Assembly (NCBI RefSeq): GCF_042697365.1
Contig: NZ_CP137605.1
From: Brucella pseudintermedia
GTDB taxonomy: Bacteria; Pseudomonadota; Alphaproteobacteria; Rhizobiales; Rhizobiaceae
Direction: 5' to 3' (one strand)
Length of the DNA: 64,000 nt
Program-made: the position numbers and the translations under genes
Notes under the pieces: model-generated
Databases searched by the model: none
What the model saw: the letters and a program-made list of their open reading frames with translations, nothing else
What the model was told of the DNA's origin: nothing
Shown here: in pieces, positions 33,822-41,398 of the stretch
Layout: every line of letters begins with the position of its first letter
Position numbering within the stretch: position 1 is the first letter of the stretch

Positions 33822-36211
33822 GTGACAGCAAAGAGCTAGCTCGCGAACGCAAGCGCCGTCAGCGCGCACGTGAAAAACAGGTGAAGCAACTGGAGTTCAT
33901 CAGAACGGACGCCAGCCTATTCCTGCATCCGGATCGCCTGAGCCAGAAAGCAGGCGCACCGAAGCATTTGCTTCGCCGCATGGCAATCAAGGAGATTGTA
34001 GACAACGCGCTCGATGCCTCGCCTACGGCTATTCTGACAATGGTGGATGCTGACACCTTCGTTATTCAGGATAACGGCGACGGGATCGATCCGGCGAAAG
34101 TGCCAACGATGTTTTCCGTCACGCGTCCGATGATGTCCACGAAGCTCATTCGGCGTCCTACACGTGGCATGGTCGGAAACGGTAATCGTGTCGTTGCTGG
34201 TGCCGCCTTCGCAAGCGGTGGCGGGCTGACAGTCGAAAGCCGTGGTGTGAGGCAGGACCTGTCATTTGATCTCCAGTCTGGCGAAACAGTCGTCATCGAC
34301 CGCGCTGACAGCGACGTCACGGAAGGAACCCGTATCACGATCCGGTTCGGGGCTGCACTGCCTCGCGACGAATATGCGACGGCATGGGGCGACACAGCTA
34401 TTCGGCTCGCGGGCAATTCAGCAAAGCCAATGCTGACACATCCAGATTGGTATTCTGAGGCATCCTTTGCTGAACTTATCGGTGCGGCTCGCGGATCGGC
34501 ACAAGACCTTGCTGACCTGTTCGGTGTTGACCTATGTCACGCCGATGCTGATCCAATTGAGCAAGATGAATTTGCCGAGCATGACCGTGACATTGGTCAC
34601 GCTGACAACGGTCAGATTGTGCAAGGTCAATTCATAGACCAGCCGCGTGACATTCAGTCTCTGACGCTGGAAAAGCTGAAGGCGCTCGCCCCGAAAGCCC
34701 CGGTGCTGGTGCCGATTTCAGAAACCGCATTCTCTGGAGCCTACAAAATCGAAAGCATCCAGGCCAACGTTGCCGGGGCCACTGTCCCGGCGATTGTCCA
34801 GGTGTGGGCTACGTCTCAGGCGGGTAACACCCGGATCGCATTGATAGTGAACCGGACGCCAGCCGTGGCAGATATGTCTGTGCAAGTTGGAGGTGATGCA
34901 TTTATCAGTGGATGCGGCTTGCCATGGGAGCACATCGGCACGGTTCCGAAGGGAAACTACCATATCATAATAGCGGTAACGACACCCGCTGTTGCGCTAA
35001 TCAGTGACGGCAAAACGCCCGACCTGTCACCGTTCAAGGAGGGCTTGAAATCCGCAGTCGGTCAGGCGCTTCGTCGCGCTCACAGGCCGAAACGTCGCGG
35101 CATATCCATCAAGGATGCAGCGTACGAGATTATGGATGTCGCGTATCGCAAAGCCAGCGCGTCGGGAACGCTGCCCGCCAATGCTCGTCAGATTATGTAT
35201 GCGGCCCGCCCGTATATTCTGGAAGTGACCGGGCAGGACAAGCTAGCCGATGCTTATTTCACGCAAACACTGCTGCCGTCCTTTATGGAGGAAAACCCAG
35301 AACTGACATCAGATTGGGATGTAGTTTACGATGCGCGTGGCCATCTGGTCGAGCCACACACGGAGCACAGCTTGCCATTGGGTACGTTGCGCGTTCGTGA
35401 GTACATGCGCCTTCGTCCTCGCCATGACATCGGGTCGCTTGTATCTGCAAATGTGTCAGGGCTTCACCCGACTGCCGGACCCGGTGACAGATACGGCACG
35501 GTTCTATTTATCGAGAAGGAGGGCTTCGAGCCGCTATTGAGGGCATCCCGAATTGCGGAGCGTTACGACCTTGCTGTTATGTCCACCAAGGGCATGTCCG
35601 TTATCGCGGCCCGTGCTCTGGTCGATCACCTTTCGGCTTCCGGTATCAAAATTCTGGTGGCGCACGATCTCGATATGGCCGGTATTCGGATTTTCGGCAC
35701 TCTGGGAGCCGATAGCAACCGTTACCAGTTCAAGCATCAGCCCGACATCCGCAGATTGGGCCTGACACTCGAACAAGCCCTTGAAATGAAGCTTCAGGAC
35801 GAGCGGCAGGAGGTCAAAGGCGACCATGACCGGATCATTGAAGGGCTGAAATCCTATGGTGCAACAGCGTCTGAGTTGAAGTTCATCACGTCAGGCAGGC
35901 GCGTCGAACTGAATGCAATGCCGTCCGATCAGTTCATTGAATGGATCGAGCGCGGCTTGCAGGCGCACGGTGTTCAAAAGATCATCCCATCGCTGGAGAC
36001 CATCGAACAGCGCGCAAGACAGATTATTGCCGTGCAGCATATTCATGATGAAATCCGCAAGTTGGAGCACCTGGGGCGTGAATACGCTTCAACCGTTGCC
36101 TTGCCTGACAACCTCACCGCAATGATGCGCGATGCCTTCCGTGCCGATCCTACGGCACCATGGGAGGAGGCTTTGCTTGTCGCCCTACAGAATAATGGAG
36201 GTGACGCATGA
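33818..36211 (+). CDS. Fused type IIB topoisomerase (Topo VIII-like: GHKL ATPase plus Spo11/TopoVIA-like part)
   Basis: A 797-residue single-chain protein. The N-terminal third is a GHKL ATPase: N-box KEIVDNALDA (Glu59, Asn63), DNGDG at 85-89, a G2 lid RGMVGNGN at 116-123 and EGTRITI at 169-175. The C-terminal half resembles topoisomerase VI A/Spo11: RQIMY (Tyr461, in the position of the cleavage Tyr in the RDIFY motif), then a Toprim domain with FIEKEG (Glu566) and DLDMAG (Asp617, Asp619). This order and length match the Topo VIII type reported from plasmids and integrated elements. It should act in element replication or resolution. ATG overlaps the upstream stop; it is followed by a winged-helix protein with ATGA coupling. 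Confidence 0.85.
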   Translation: MSDSKELARERKRRQRAREKQVKQLEFIRTDASLFLHPDRLSQKAGAPKHLLRRMAIKEIVDNALDASPTAILTMVDADTFVIQDNGDGIDPAKVPTMFSVTRPMMSTKLIRRPTRGMVGNGNRVVAGAAFASGGGLTVESRGVRQDLSFDLQSGETVVIDRADSDVTEGTRITIRFGAALPRDEYATAWGDTAIRLAGNSAKPMLTHPDWYSEASFAELIGAARGSAQDLADLFGVDLCHADADPIEQDEFAEHDRDIGHADNGQIVQGQFIDQPRDIQSLTLEKLKALAPKAPVLVPISETAFSGAYKIESIQANVAGATVPAIVQVWATSQAGNTRIALIVNRTPAVADMSVQVGGDAFISGCGLPWEHIGTVPKGNYHIIIAVTTPAVALISDGKTPDLSPFKEGLKSAVGQALRRAHRPKRRGISIKDAAYEIMDVAYRKASASGTLPANARQIMYAARPYILEVTGQDKLADAYFTQTLLPSFMEENPELTSDWDVVYDARGHLVEPHTEHSLPLGTLRVREYMRLRPRHDIGSLVSANVSGLHPTAGPGDRYGTVLFIEKEGFEPLLRASRIAERYDLAVMSTKGMSVIAARALVDHLSASGIKILVAHDLDMAGIRIFGTLGADSNRYQFKHQPDIRRLGLTLEQALEMKLQDERQEVKGDHDRIIEGLKSYGATASELKFITSGRRVELNAMPSDQFIEWIERGLQAHGVQKIIPSLETIEQRARQIIAVQHIHDEIRKLEHLGREYASTVALPDNLTAMMRDAFRADPTAPWEEALLVALQNNGGDA

Positions 36212-36780
36212 GCACCGAAAATAAAATGGACGAGGAGAAGAACAAGACCTTCACGGGCTGGAAGCTCGATCTATGCAAGGCTGTTCGCGCAGATCATAAA
36301 GTAGGCCCTGCGTCGGCATCGTGCTTCGCAGCGATAATGGATCACGTGAATATGGAAACGCGCAAAGCTTGGCCCTCAGAAGGGGCCTTGGCGTTGTCTC
36401 TAGGCGTATCCACGAAAACAGTTCGCAAGTATCTCGCCGTCCTCATAGACGCTAAGTGGCTTCAGCCTGATGGCCGTTCCAGCCGTGGCACCACAATCTA
36501 CCTCATTCAGGATTACAGAATGAATGCCGTCCTCGATCAATTGGCAATTGAGATTGACCGCTTTCGTGAACGTGAACGGGATCGACAGTCAAAGCGCAGG
36601 ATGCAGCGGCGGGCCAGTGTCACGGAATATGGGTTCCAACCCATCGACACGCCGTCACGGAATATGGGTTCCGAGTTGTCACGGAACACGGGTTCCTACG
36701 AACACCTTCATAGAACACCTTCATCTCAGAATAGCTACGAGGAGGAGAATTCTTATGGGAGAGTTTCAAATGGTTGGTGA
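36208..36780 (+). CDS. Winged-helix replication/regulatory protein
   Basis: A 190-residue protein with a helix-turn-helix common in phage replication initiators: ASCFAAIMDHVNMETRKAWP followed by ALALSLGVSTKTVRKYLAVL (about 40-80). The C-terminal third is Arg- and Ser-rich and unstructured. It overlaps the topoisomerase stop (ATGA), so the two likely work together at the element's origin or in its control. No origin sequence identified. Confidence 0.75.
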   Translation: MSTENKMDEEKNKTFTGWKLDLCKAVRADHKVGPASASCFAAIMDHVNMETRKAWPSEGALALSLGVSTKTVRKYLAVLIDAKWLQPDGRSSRGTTIYLIQDYRMNAVLDQLAIEIDRFRERERDRQSKRRMQRRASVTEYGFQPIDTPSRNMGSELSRNTGSYEHLHRTPSSQNSYEEENSYGRVSNGW

Positions 36781-37069
36781 ACAGCTTGACCTCTTGACTT
36801 GGAAAGCTCCAGCAATCGTCCACGCGTTTCCGTTATCGGCTCGCCACAGCAAGGTGAAGGCCGTTGCTGAAAACCTTACCCGCAAACACGGCAAGGCGGC
36901 AGACACATATTGGCGGCAGACCGTCAGCACTTTGGGCGGCCAGATGGTACGCGCTGGCGTGGCACGGTCTGAGATCGAATATCAGATTCGATCCTTCTTT
37001 GATGCCGTCCAGTTGGAATTGAACCGCATGGCTTTCGATAACTACCGCAATAGCGGAGGTGCCGCATGA
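36755..37069 (+). CDS. DUF6074-like phage protein
   Basis: A 104-residue protein: FPLSARHSKVKAVAENLTRK and a C-terminal FFDAVQLELNRM match a small family frequent in rhizobial prophages, role unknown. Start ATG at 36755 is chosen for the strong GGAGGAG upstream; it overlaps the preceding gene by 26 nt and the next by four (ATGA). Confidence 0.7.
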   Translation: MGEFQMVGEQLDLLTWKAPAIVHAFPLSARHSKVKAVAENLTRKHGKAADTYWRQTVSTLGGQMVRAGVARSEIEYQIRSFFDAVQLELNRMAFDNYRNSGGAA

Positions 37070-37188
37070 CCGTTTGGCGACTTGAAATATACCGTGCCGA
37101 AGAACGGATTTTGCTTATTCAGAGCGATAGCATTTGGAAGGCCATACGCTCTCTGTTGCGAGAAGCCATGAGAGGAGAGAAATTATGA
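37066..37188 (+). CDS. Tiny protein (40 residues) in an overlap chain
   Basis: Starts MTVWRLEIYRAEE with ATGA overlap to the upstream gene and ends with ATGA overlap into the next. AGAGGAG near its end serves as the Shine-Dalgarno of the following gene. No family recognised. Confidence 0.5.
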   Translation: MTVWRLEIYRAEERILLIQSDSIWKAIRSLLREAMRGEKL

Positions 37189-37361
37189 CCGAGCAATCCA
37201 ATCCCCGCGTGACCGAGGCAGCGAAATGGCTGGCGACCACGCCCGACCATATGAAGCCGCATCCTGTTATCCAGGAACTGCGCCAGCGGTTCGCCCTGAC
37301 TGCGCTCGAAGCCAGTCTGGCGGCAACTGAAGCCCGATTAATCCGTGCGAGGGCGAATTGA
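37185..37361 (+). CDS. Small helical protein (58 residues)
   Basis: Contains HPVIQELRQRFALTALEASL, which looks like a short helix-turn-helix, of the kind seen in small rhizobial prophage proteins. Strong AGAGGAG before the ATG. Its stop overlaps the next gene's TTG start (TTGA). Confidence 0.6.
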   Translation: MTEQSNPRVTEAAKWLATTPDHMKPHPVIQELRQRFALTALEASLAATEARLIRARAN

Positions 37362-37594
37362 CCAGACGTAACCGCAATAGACGTACCAGGACGGCAGCGG
37401 AGCGTCAGCGTGATTGCCGCGCCCGTCAACGCCGTGGGGATGTGATATTCCCTCTCGCGCTTCCGGGTGAGGCCGTCAGAGATTTCCTCATCGAAACCGG
37501 ACATCTGAAGGAATGGGACGATGACGATCCGGAGCGGGTCAAGGAGGCTCTTGAAGTCGCCTTCCGCGATTATGTCACGCGTGACGGGTCGTGA
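37358..37594 (+). CDS. Small basic/acidic protein (78 residues), TTG start
   Basis: N-terminal 25 residues are very Arg-rich (TRRNRNRRTRTAAERQRDCR), likely nucleic-acid binding; the rest is acidic (KEWDDDDPERVKEALEVAF). The TTG start overlaps the upstream stop. Similar small proteins occur in rhizobial prophages; function unknown. Confidence 0.6.
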   Translation: MTRRNRNRRTRTAAERQRDCRARQRRGDVIFPLALPGEAVRDFLIETGHLKEWDDDDPERVKEALEVAFRDYVTRDGS

Positions 37595-37603
37595 CGATGC
37601 GGG

Positions 37604-38170
37604 GTGATAGATTTGTCAGCAATGGCAAACAAGGCACCCAACATGACCCGGAACACAAAAGATCAGAAGGGCGCGGCATATTTCACCCGCGCTCTTCGCC
37701 TTCCAGAGAAGCCCCGCCAGCTTGTCGAAGCGGGACAGGCGTATGAAGCAACCCGGAACGCCAGAGCGCTAGCAGCGCGTGAGCTTTCCGATATGCGGTT
37801 GAGCCGCAGCAATGCCGAGGCCGGTGTTACGGTTCGGTCAATTCCCAGTCAGGTACAGATTGATGATGCGGCGGATAATCTGGCCGAACTTGTCAATCAG
37901 GATACCGAGACAAGCGGCACCTTCCAAAGTCTCCATCGCCAATACGTCCACACGGCCAACCAGCAACTCCAGCCGGTTTATCAGGAATATGCCGCTGCCG
38001 TTCTCGAAGCGGTGGAGACACTGGATACCCTTCTGAAAGCTGGCGAAGATTTCCACCGTGAAGCTCTGCGGGCCGGTCTCTCGCCCGATCACCCAGCAAT
38101 CAACGGCAGCAAGGGCCAGCGCGGACTTATCGACAACTCCCTGAAACTTGCCCGGAGTTGGTGCCGATGA
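37604..38170 (+). CDS. Element protein, helical, unknown function
   Basis: A 188-residue mostly helical protein. Start may be GTG 37604 or ATG 37622. It precedes the ClpP-like protease, whose ATG overlaps its stop. In siphophages the gene in front of a ClpP-type protease is often portal or scaffold, but nothing here resembles those; I do not recognise it. Confidence 0.6.
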   Translation: MIDLSAMANKAPNMTRNTKDQKGAAYFTRALRLPEKPRQLVEAGQAYEATRNARALAARELSDMRLSRSNAEAGVTVRSIPSQVQIDDAADNLAELVNQDTETSGTFQSLHRQYVHTANQQLQPVYQEYAAAVLEAVETLDTLLKAGEDFHREALRAGLSPDHPAINGSKGQRGLIDNSLKLARSWCR

Positions 38171-38787
38171 TCTTCAGCATGTTCTCAGATGATGGCATTA
38201 GCCTGGAACCGACCGAGGCCGTAAAGCAGCGCAATCTGAAGCTTGCCGAGCGTCACCGCGCCAAGGGAGATTACGTCCGTCATATCGAGATCGACATAAA
38301 GGGACCGATTGACGAACTGATGTTCTGCGACACGGTTGAGAAGCTTGCATCTGCTCCGGCAGCCCATTCGATCGACCTTATTATCGACTGCCCCGGTGGC
38401 GAGTGCTTTCCAGCGATGTTGCTACACAAGCAGCTTCGCGACCATCCCGCCGAACGCAAGACGGCCCATATCGTCGGTAGCTGCGAAAGCGGCGGCCTGT
38501 TGATCGCACTGGCAGCGGATCGGCGTATCGCCAGCCGGAAAGCCTCATTCCTCATTCATCAGTCGCGAAGTGGGGAATACTCGGTCACATCGTGGAAGGC
38601 CGGTGATTTCCAGCGTCAGGCTGATCAGTTCAGGGCGATTGACGCGGACATGTTCGCCCTAATCGCGCAGCGCACCGGCATAGACGTTTCCACGATCCAA
38701 AACATCGCATCCGACGAAATCCCCTCATCTATCGAATGGTGCCTTCAGAACGGCGTCATTCACGAAATCGCGGAGGACCGGCCATGA
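38167..38787 (+). CDS. ClpP-like phage protease
   Basis: A 206-residue ClpP/crotonase-fold protease. Ser in GSCESGGLLIALAAD and His in ASFLIHQS fit the ClpP catalytic pair, and IDLIIDCPGGECF is the conserved strand with the oxyanion glycines. Phage versions process capsid and scaffold proteins, yet no capsid gene is present here. ATG overlaps the previous stop; the next gene overlaps its end by four bases. Confidence 0.8.
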   Translation: MIFSMFSDDGISLEPTEAVKQRNLKLAERHRAKGDYVRHIEIDIKGPIDELMFCDTVEKLASAPAAHSIDLIIDCPGGECFPAMLLHKQLRDHPAERKTAHIVGSCESGGLLIALAADRRIASRKASFLIHQSRSGEYSVTSWKAGDFQRQADQFRAIDADMFALIAQRTGIDVSTIQNIASDEIPSSIEWCLQNGVIHEIAEDRP

Positions 38788-39602
38788 GCCTCAAGGAATT
38801 CTTACAGAAGCAAAGACCAGACGAACTGACCGAGACACAGGTAGCGCTAGAAATCCGCCGTTTGGAAAAAGCGGCAGGTGATCTGGAATATCGGCATTAC
38901 AAAAGCCAGCCTCATCTTGATGCTGCCGCTCTGATGCGGGCCGACGCCGAGGGACTGAAGAAGATACAAGCCCGCCTGCTTGCCGGTCAAAAAGGTTTGC
39001 CGCCGTTCGAACCTCAAATGTATAGCCGTGGCTCTATCGTTCAGCATCGTGGAGCCATCTGGCAGGCAAAGACTGGCACCAGCCAGCGCCCCGGCGAGGG
39101 AACAGACTGGCAGATTGTCGACGGCACACCGGCACCGCTGCCGCCCGCCATACCGGCAGTTATCGATTTGAGCGATAATTTTACAGGTGGACTGAACCCG
39201 AAGACTGAAGATGATCGGTACTGGCTCTCTGTTCTTGAAGAAGCCGAAAAAGACTACCGCCATCACATCAAAACAGCTGATTACACCGAAGCCGAGTTGA
39301 AGCGCCCGCCATCGCTTCGGCGGACCCTGATCGAACAGGCAGTCCAGAATGTACTCGTTGCCCGAAAGTTTGAACGCCAGGCCGAAGAGATCAAAGCTCT
39401 GACCAAGAGGTTGGAGGCTCTGGAAGAAGGCGGCATCCAGTATCGGGGCGTTTATCAGCGAGCGCAGAACTATTCCAAGGGCGATGTGGCCACCCATCGG
39501 GGCAGCAGTTGGATTGCCCTTCGATCGATCAAACAAACTGAAGAACCCGGCGCAAGTGACGGATGGCAATTAATGGCAAAGGCCGGAAAGGATGCAGCAT
39601 GA
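38784..39602 (+). CDS. Protein with two carbohydrate-binding-like repeats
   Basis: A 272-residue protein with two copies of a ~35-residue aromatic motif like the ChiC/CBM5-12 type seen in phage tail proteins: YSRGSIVQHRGAIWQAK (about 80-115) and YSKGDVATHRGSSWIALR (about 232-268), separated by a helical region. Such domains often decorate tail fibres or baseplates. Strong GGAGG before the ATG, which overlaps the ClpP-like stop. Confidence 0.7.
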   Translation: MSLKEFLQKQRPDELTETQVALEIRRLEKAAGDLEYRHYKSQPHLDAAALMRADAEGLKKIQARLLAGQKGLPPFEPQMYSRGSIVQHRGAIWQAKTGTSQRPGEGTDWQIVDGTPAPLPPAIPAVIDLSDNFTGGLNPKTEDDRYWLSVLEEAEKDYRHHIKTADYTEAELKRPPSLRRTLIEQAVQNVLVARKFERQAEEIKALTKRLEALEEGGIQYRGVYQRAQNYSKGDVATHRGSSWIALRSIKQTEEPGASDGWQLMAKAGKDAA

Positions 39603-39979
39603 ACAAGGATGAAATCATTGAAGGCTTCATGGCCAAGTTCAAGCCAATGATCGATGAGAAGGTGGCCGCATTAAACCAGAAGCTCACGGCCCTGGAACTG
39701 AAATTGTCTCGATATGAGGCGGCGGTGAAGCAGCAGGCCCATACCGACAACAAGCCAGATGCGTTCAACACGCCGATTGTCGAGCTATTCGGCGTGGATG
39801 CTTTGGATAAGCTCCAGAGCGTGGAAGAAGAGTTCGGTAGCCGCGCCCGGTATGAGGTCGAGCTATTCCTGCGAGGCTATGCCTGTGCCACCGAGTTCAT
39901 GGGGCGCGAGCCTACCAAGGCAGAGCAGAAGGCAATCTTCACCGCCGTTAAGCGGTGCACAGATGGGATGACGTTCTGA
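39599..39979 (+). CDS. Element protein with coiled coil, unknown function
   Basis: A 126-residue protein with a predicted coiled coil near residues 15-45 (DEKVAALNQKLTALELKLSR) and a helical C-terminus (RARYEVELFLRGYACATEF). Start overlaps the upstream stop; end overlaps the HNH start. Not recognised. Confidence 0.6.
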   Translation: MNKDEIIEGFMAKFKPMIDEKVAALNQKLTALELKLSRYEAAVKQQAHTDNKPDAFNTPIVELFGVDALDKLQSVEEEFGSRARYEVELFLRGYACATEFMGREPTKAEQKAIFTAVKRCTDGMTF

Positions 39980-40344
39980 TGGCCAGACCTAAGCTCAAAC
40001 TGATCAAGCCGCTGGTCTCGACCATGAAGCCTCGCCTTGGTCCTACACCTGGTAGTCAGAAGAGCCGTGACGCGCACCGCGTGAAGGTAGAGCCGTGGCG
40101 TCGGTGGTATCGCATTGCCCGGTGGCAGAAGCTTCGCATGAAGATACTCACCCGTGATCTGTTCACCTGTCAGATGTGCGGACTGCTTGAGCCTGACACA
40201 TCCAAGCTCGTTTGCGATCACCGCGAGCCACATGGCGGCAATGAGACCAAGTTCTGGGACGAGACGAACCTGCAATGTCTCTGCAAGGCTTGCCATGACG
40301 GCGAAAAGCAGCGCCTGGACCATCAGATGAGGGCCTATCGATGA
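39979..40344 (+). CDS. HNH endonuclease
   Basis: A 121-residue HNH nuclease: zinc pair CQMC (about 65-68), CDHREPHGG, then NLQCLCKACHDGEK. In HK97-like phages an HNH gene sits next to cos and the terminase and assists packaging; here a G-run and T-run non-coding stretch follows but no terminase. Confidence 0.88.
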   Translation: MARPKLKLIKPLVSTMKPRLGPTPGSQKSRDAHRVKVEPWRRWYRIARWQKLRMKILTRDLFTCQMCGLLEPDTSKLVCDHREPHGGNETKFWDETNLQCLCKACHDGEKQRLDHQMRAYR

Positions 40345-40548
40345 CCGGGGGGGCCATTTCGATCCAAAATCGGGCTTTGAGCGCGTACCCGCCCGGAAGG
40401 CATCGGCATAATTTTTTTCCCCCACATCGAATTGTTAAGCGAAACGGCAAAATGACCGAAAAACCCTCCGCTCGCTTGATCCTGAAAATCCGGGTTTCTG
40501 ACCGCGCCACGATGGCGGCGGCAACCCATTTTTATTCGGAGAGTTAAC
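40345..40548. other. Non-coding cos-like stretch after the HNH gene
   Basis: About 200 bases with a run of seven G (40345-40351), a repeat GATCCAAAATC, and a run of T and C (40411-40423). This resembles the segment after HNH genes in HK97-like phages where cos and the terminase small-subunit start lie. A 68-codon frame across it (40341-40547) has no family resemblance. The terminase genes expected next are missing. Confidence 0.4.
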
Positions 40549-40986
40549 ATGAACACCGAAACAGCCAAGGCGTTAACAGTTAACGCAAATATCAACGGCA
40601 AGCAGGCCAATATCGGTATCAAGCGCCATGCATTGCCGTATTTCGAGTACGACCATGGATCGGCAATTTCCATGCTCAAACGCCTGATGGGCAATTCGTG
40701 GACGGCGGATGATGTCACGAACGTTCTCGAATTTGCACTTGGGCCACAGCCAGCAGAAGGCACCGACCTCATGCAGTGGAGGCTTCTCAAGCCAATCGCT
40801 AGGGTCAACGGTGTTCTCACTACCCGAAAATCATGTGAAGGCATCATTCAGCTTAAGGAAGCCATTCGGGCCAAGGGCGTCGGCACATATGCGCCACTCG
40901 CCGCCATGGTTCTCCTTGCCGCACTGTACGGCGTTGATGAGGCGGATGCTTCCTTCTCCGATGAAGAGGAGAACGCCGATGGCTAA
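40549..40986 (+). CDS. Putative tail-assembly protein (GTA gp10-like)
   Basis: A 145-residue protein. HALPYFEYDHGSAISMLKRL and WTADDVTNVLEFAL recall small tail-tube-associated proteins annotated as gene-transfer-agent family or tail assembly chaperone. The position, two genes before the tape measure, fits. It overlaps the next gene by eight bases. Assignment is by pattern and context. Confidence 0.55.
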   Translation: MNTETAKALTVNANINGKQANIGIKRHALPYFEYDHGSAISMLKRLMGNSWTADDVTNVLEFALGPQPAEGTDLMQWRLLKPIARVNGVLTTRKSCEGIIQLKEAIRAKGVGTYAPLAAMVLLAALYGVDEADASFSDEEENADG

Positions 40987-41398
40987 GGGCTGGTATCTAA
41001 GCGGTGAATTTAAGCGGCGGATGCTTCGGTTGCCTGAAAAGGTTCGCAAGGACACCAATAGAGCAATCGAGCAGAACGCCGATGAATGGGTGCGCGTGTC
41101 CCGCAGTATGGCCCCGGTCGATCCGAAGGACGGCATCCACCTGAAACCGAGCATTCGTCATTACGAGACCGAGACAGGCGGTCAGGTTGTGCGCGCTGGC
41201 GGTGAAGCCACTACGCGACCCGTCAAGGACGGCCAGAGCGCCACATTCGATTACGCTCTGGCGCAAGAGTTCGGCACCCAGGAGATGGCAGCCAATCCCT
41301 TCTTCTGGCCCGCTTATCGCCTGTTCAAGAAGAAGTTCGCGAGCCGCCGTAGCCGCGCCATGAACAAAGCAATCAAGGATTTCAACAATGGCCAATGA
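40979..41398 (+). CDS. HK97 gp10-family head-tail protein
   Basis: A 139-residue protein: EFKRRMLRLPEKVRKDTNRA at the N-terminus, SMAPVDPKDG in the middle and EFGTQEMAANPFFWPAYRLF near the end are hallmarks of the HK97 gp10 family (head-tail joining/tail completion). Overlaps the tape-measure start by 11 bases. Confidence 0.88.
   Translation: MAKGWYLSGEFKRRMLRLPEKVRKDTNRAIEQNADEWVRVSRSMAPVDPKDGIHLKPSIRHYETETGGQVVRAGGEATTRPVKDGQSATFDYALAQEFGTQEMAANPFFWPAYRLFKKKFASRRSRAMNKAIKDFNNGQ

Noticed and set aside
40341..40547. 68-codon frame after the HNH gene
   Set aside because: Runs through homopolymer tracts and has no protein resemblance; more likely the cos-like region.
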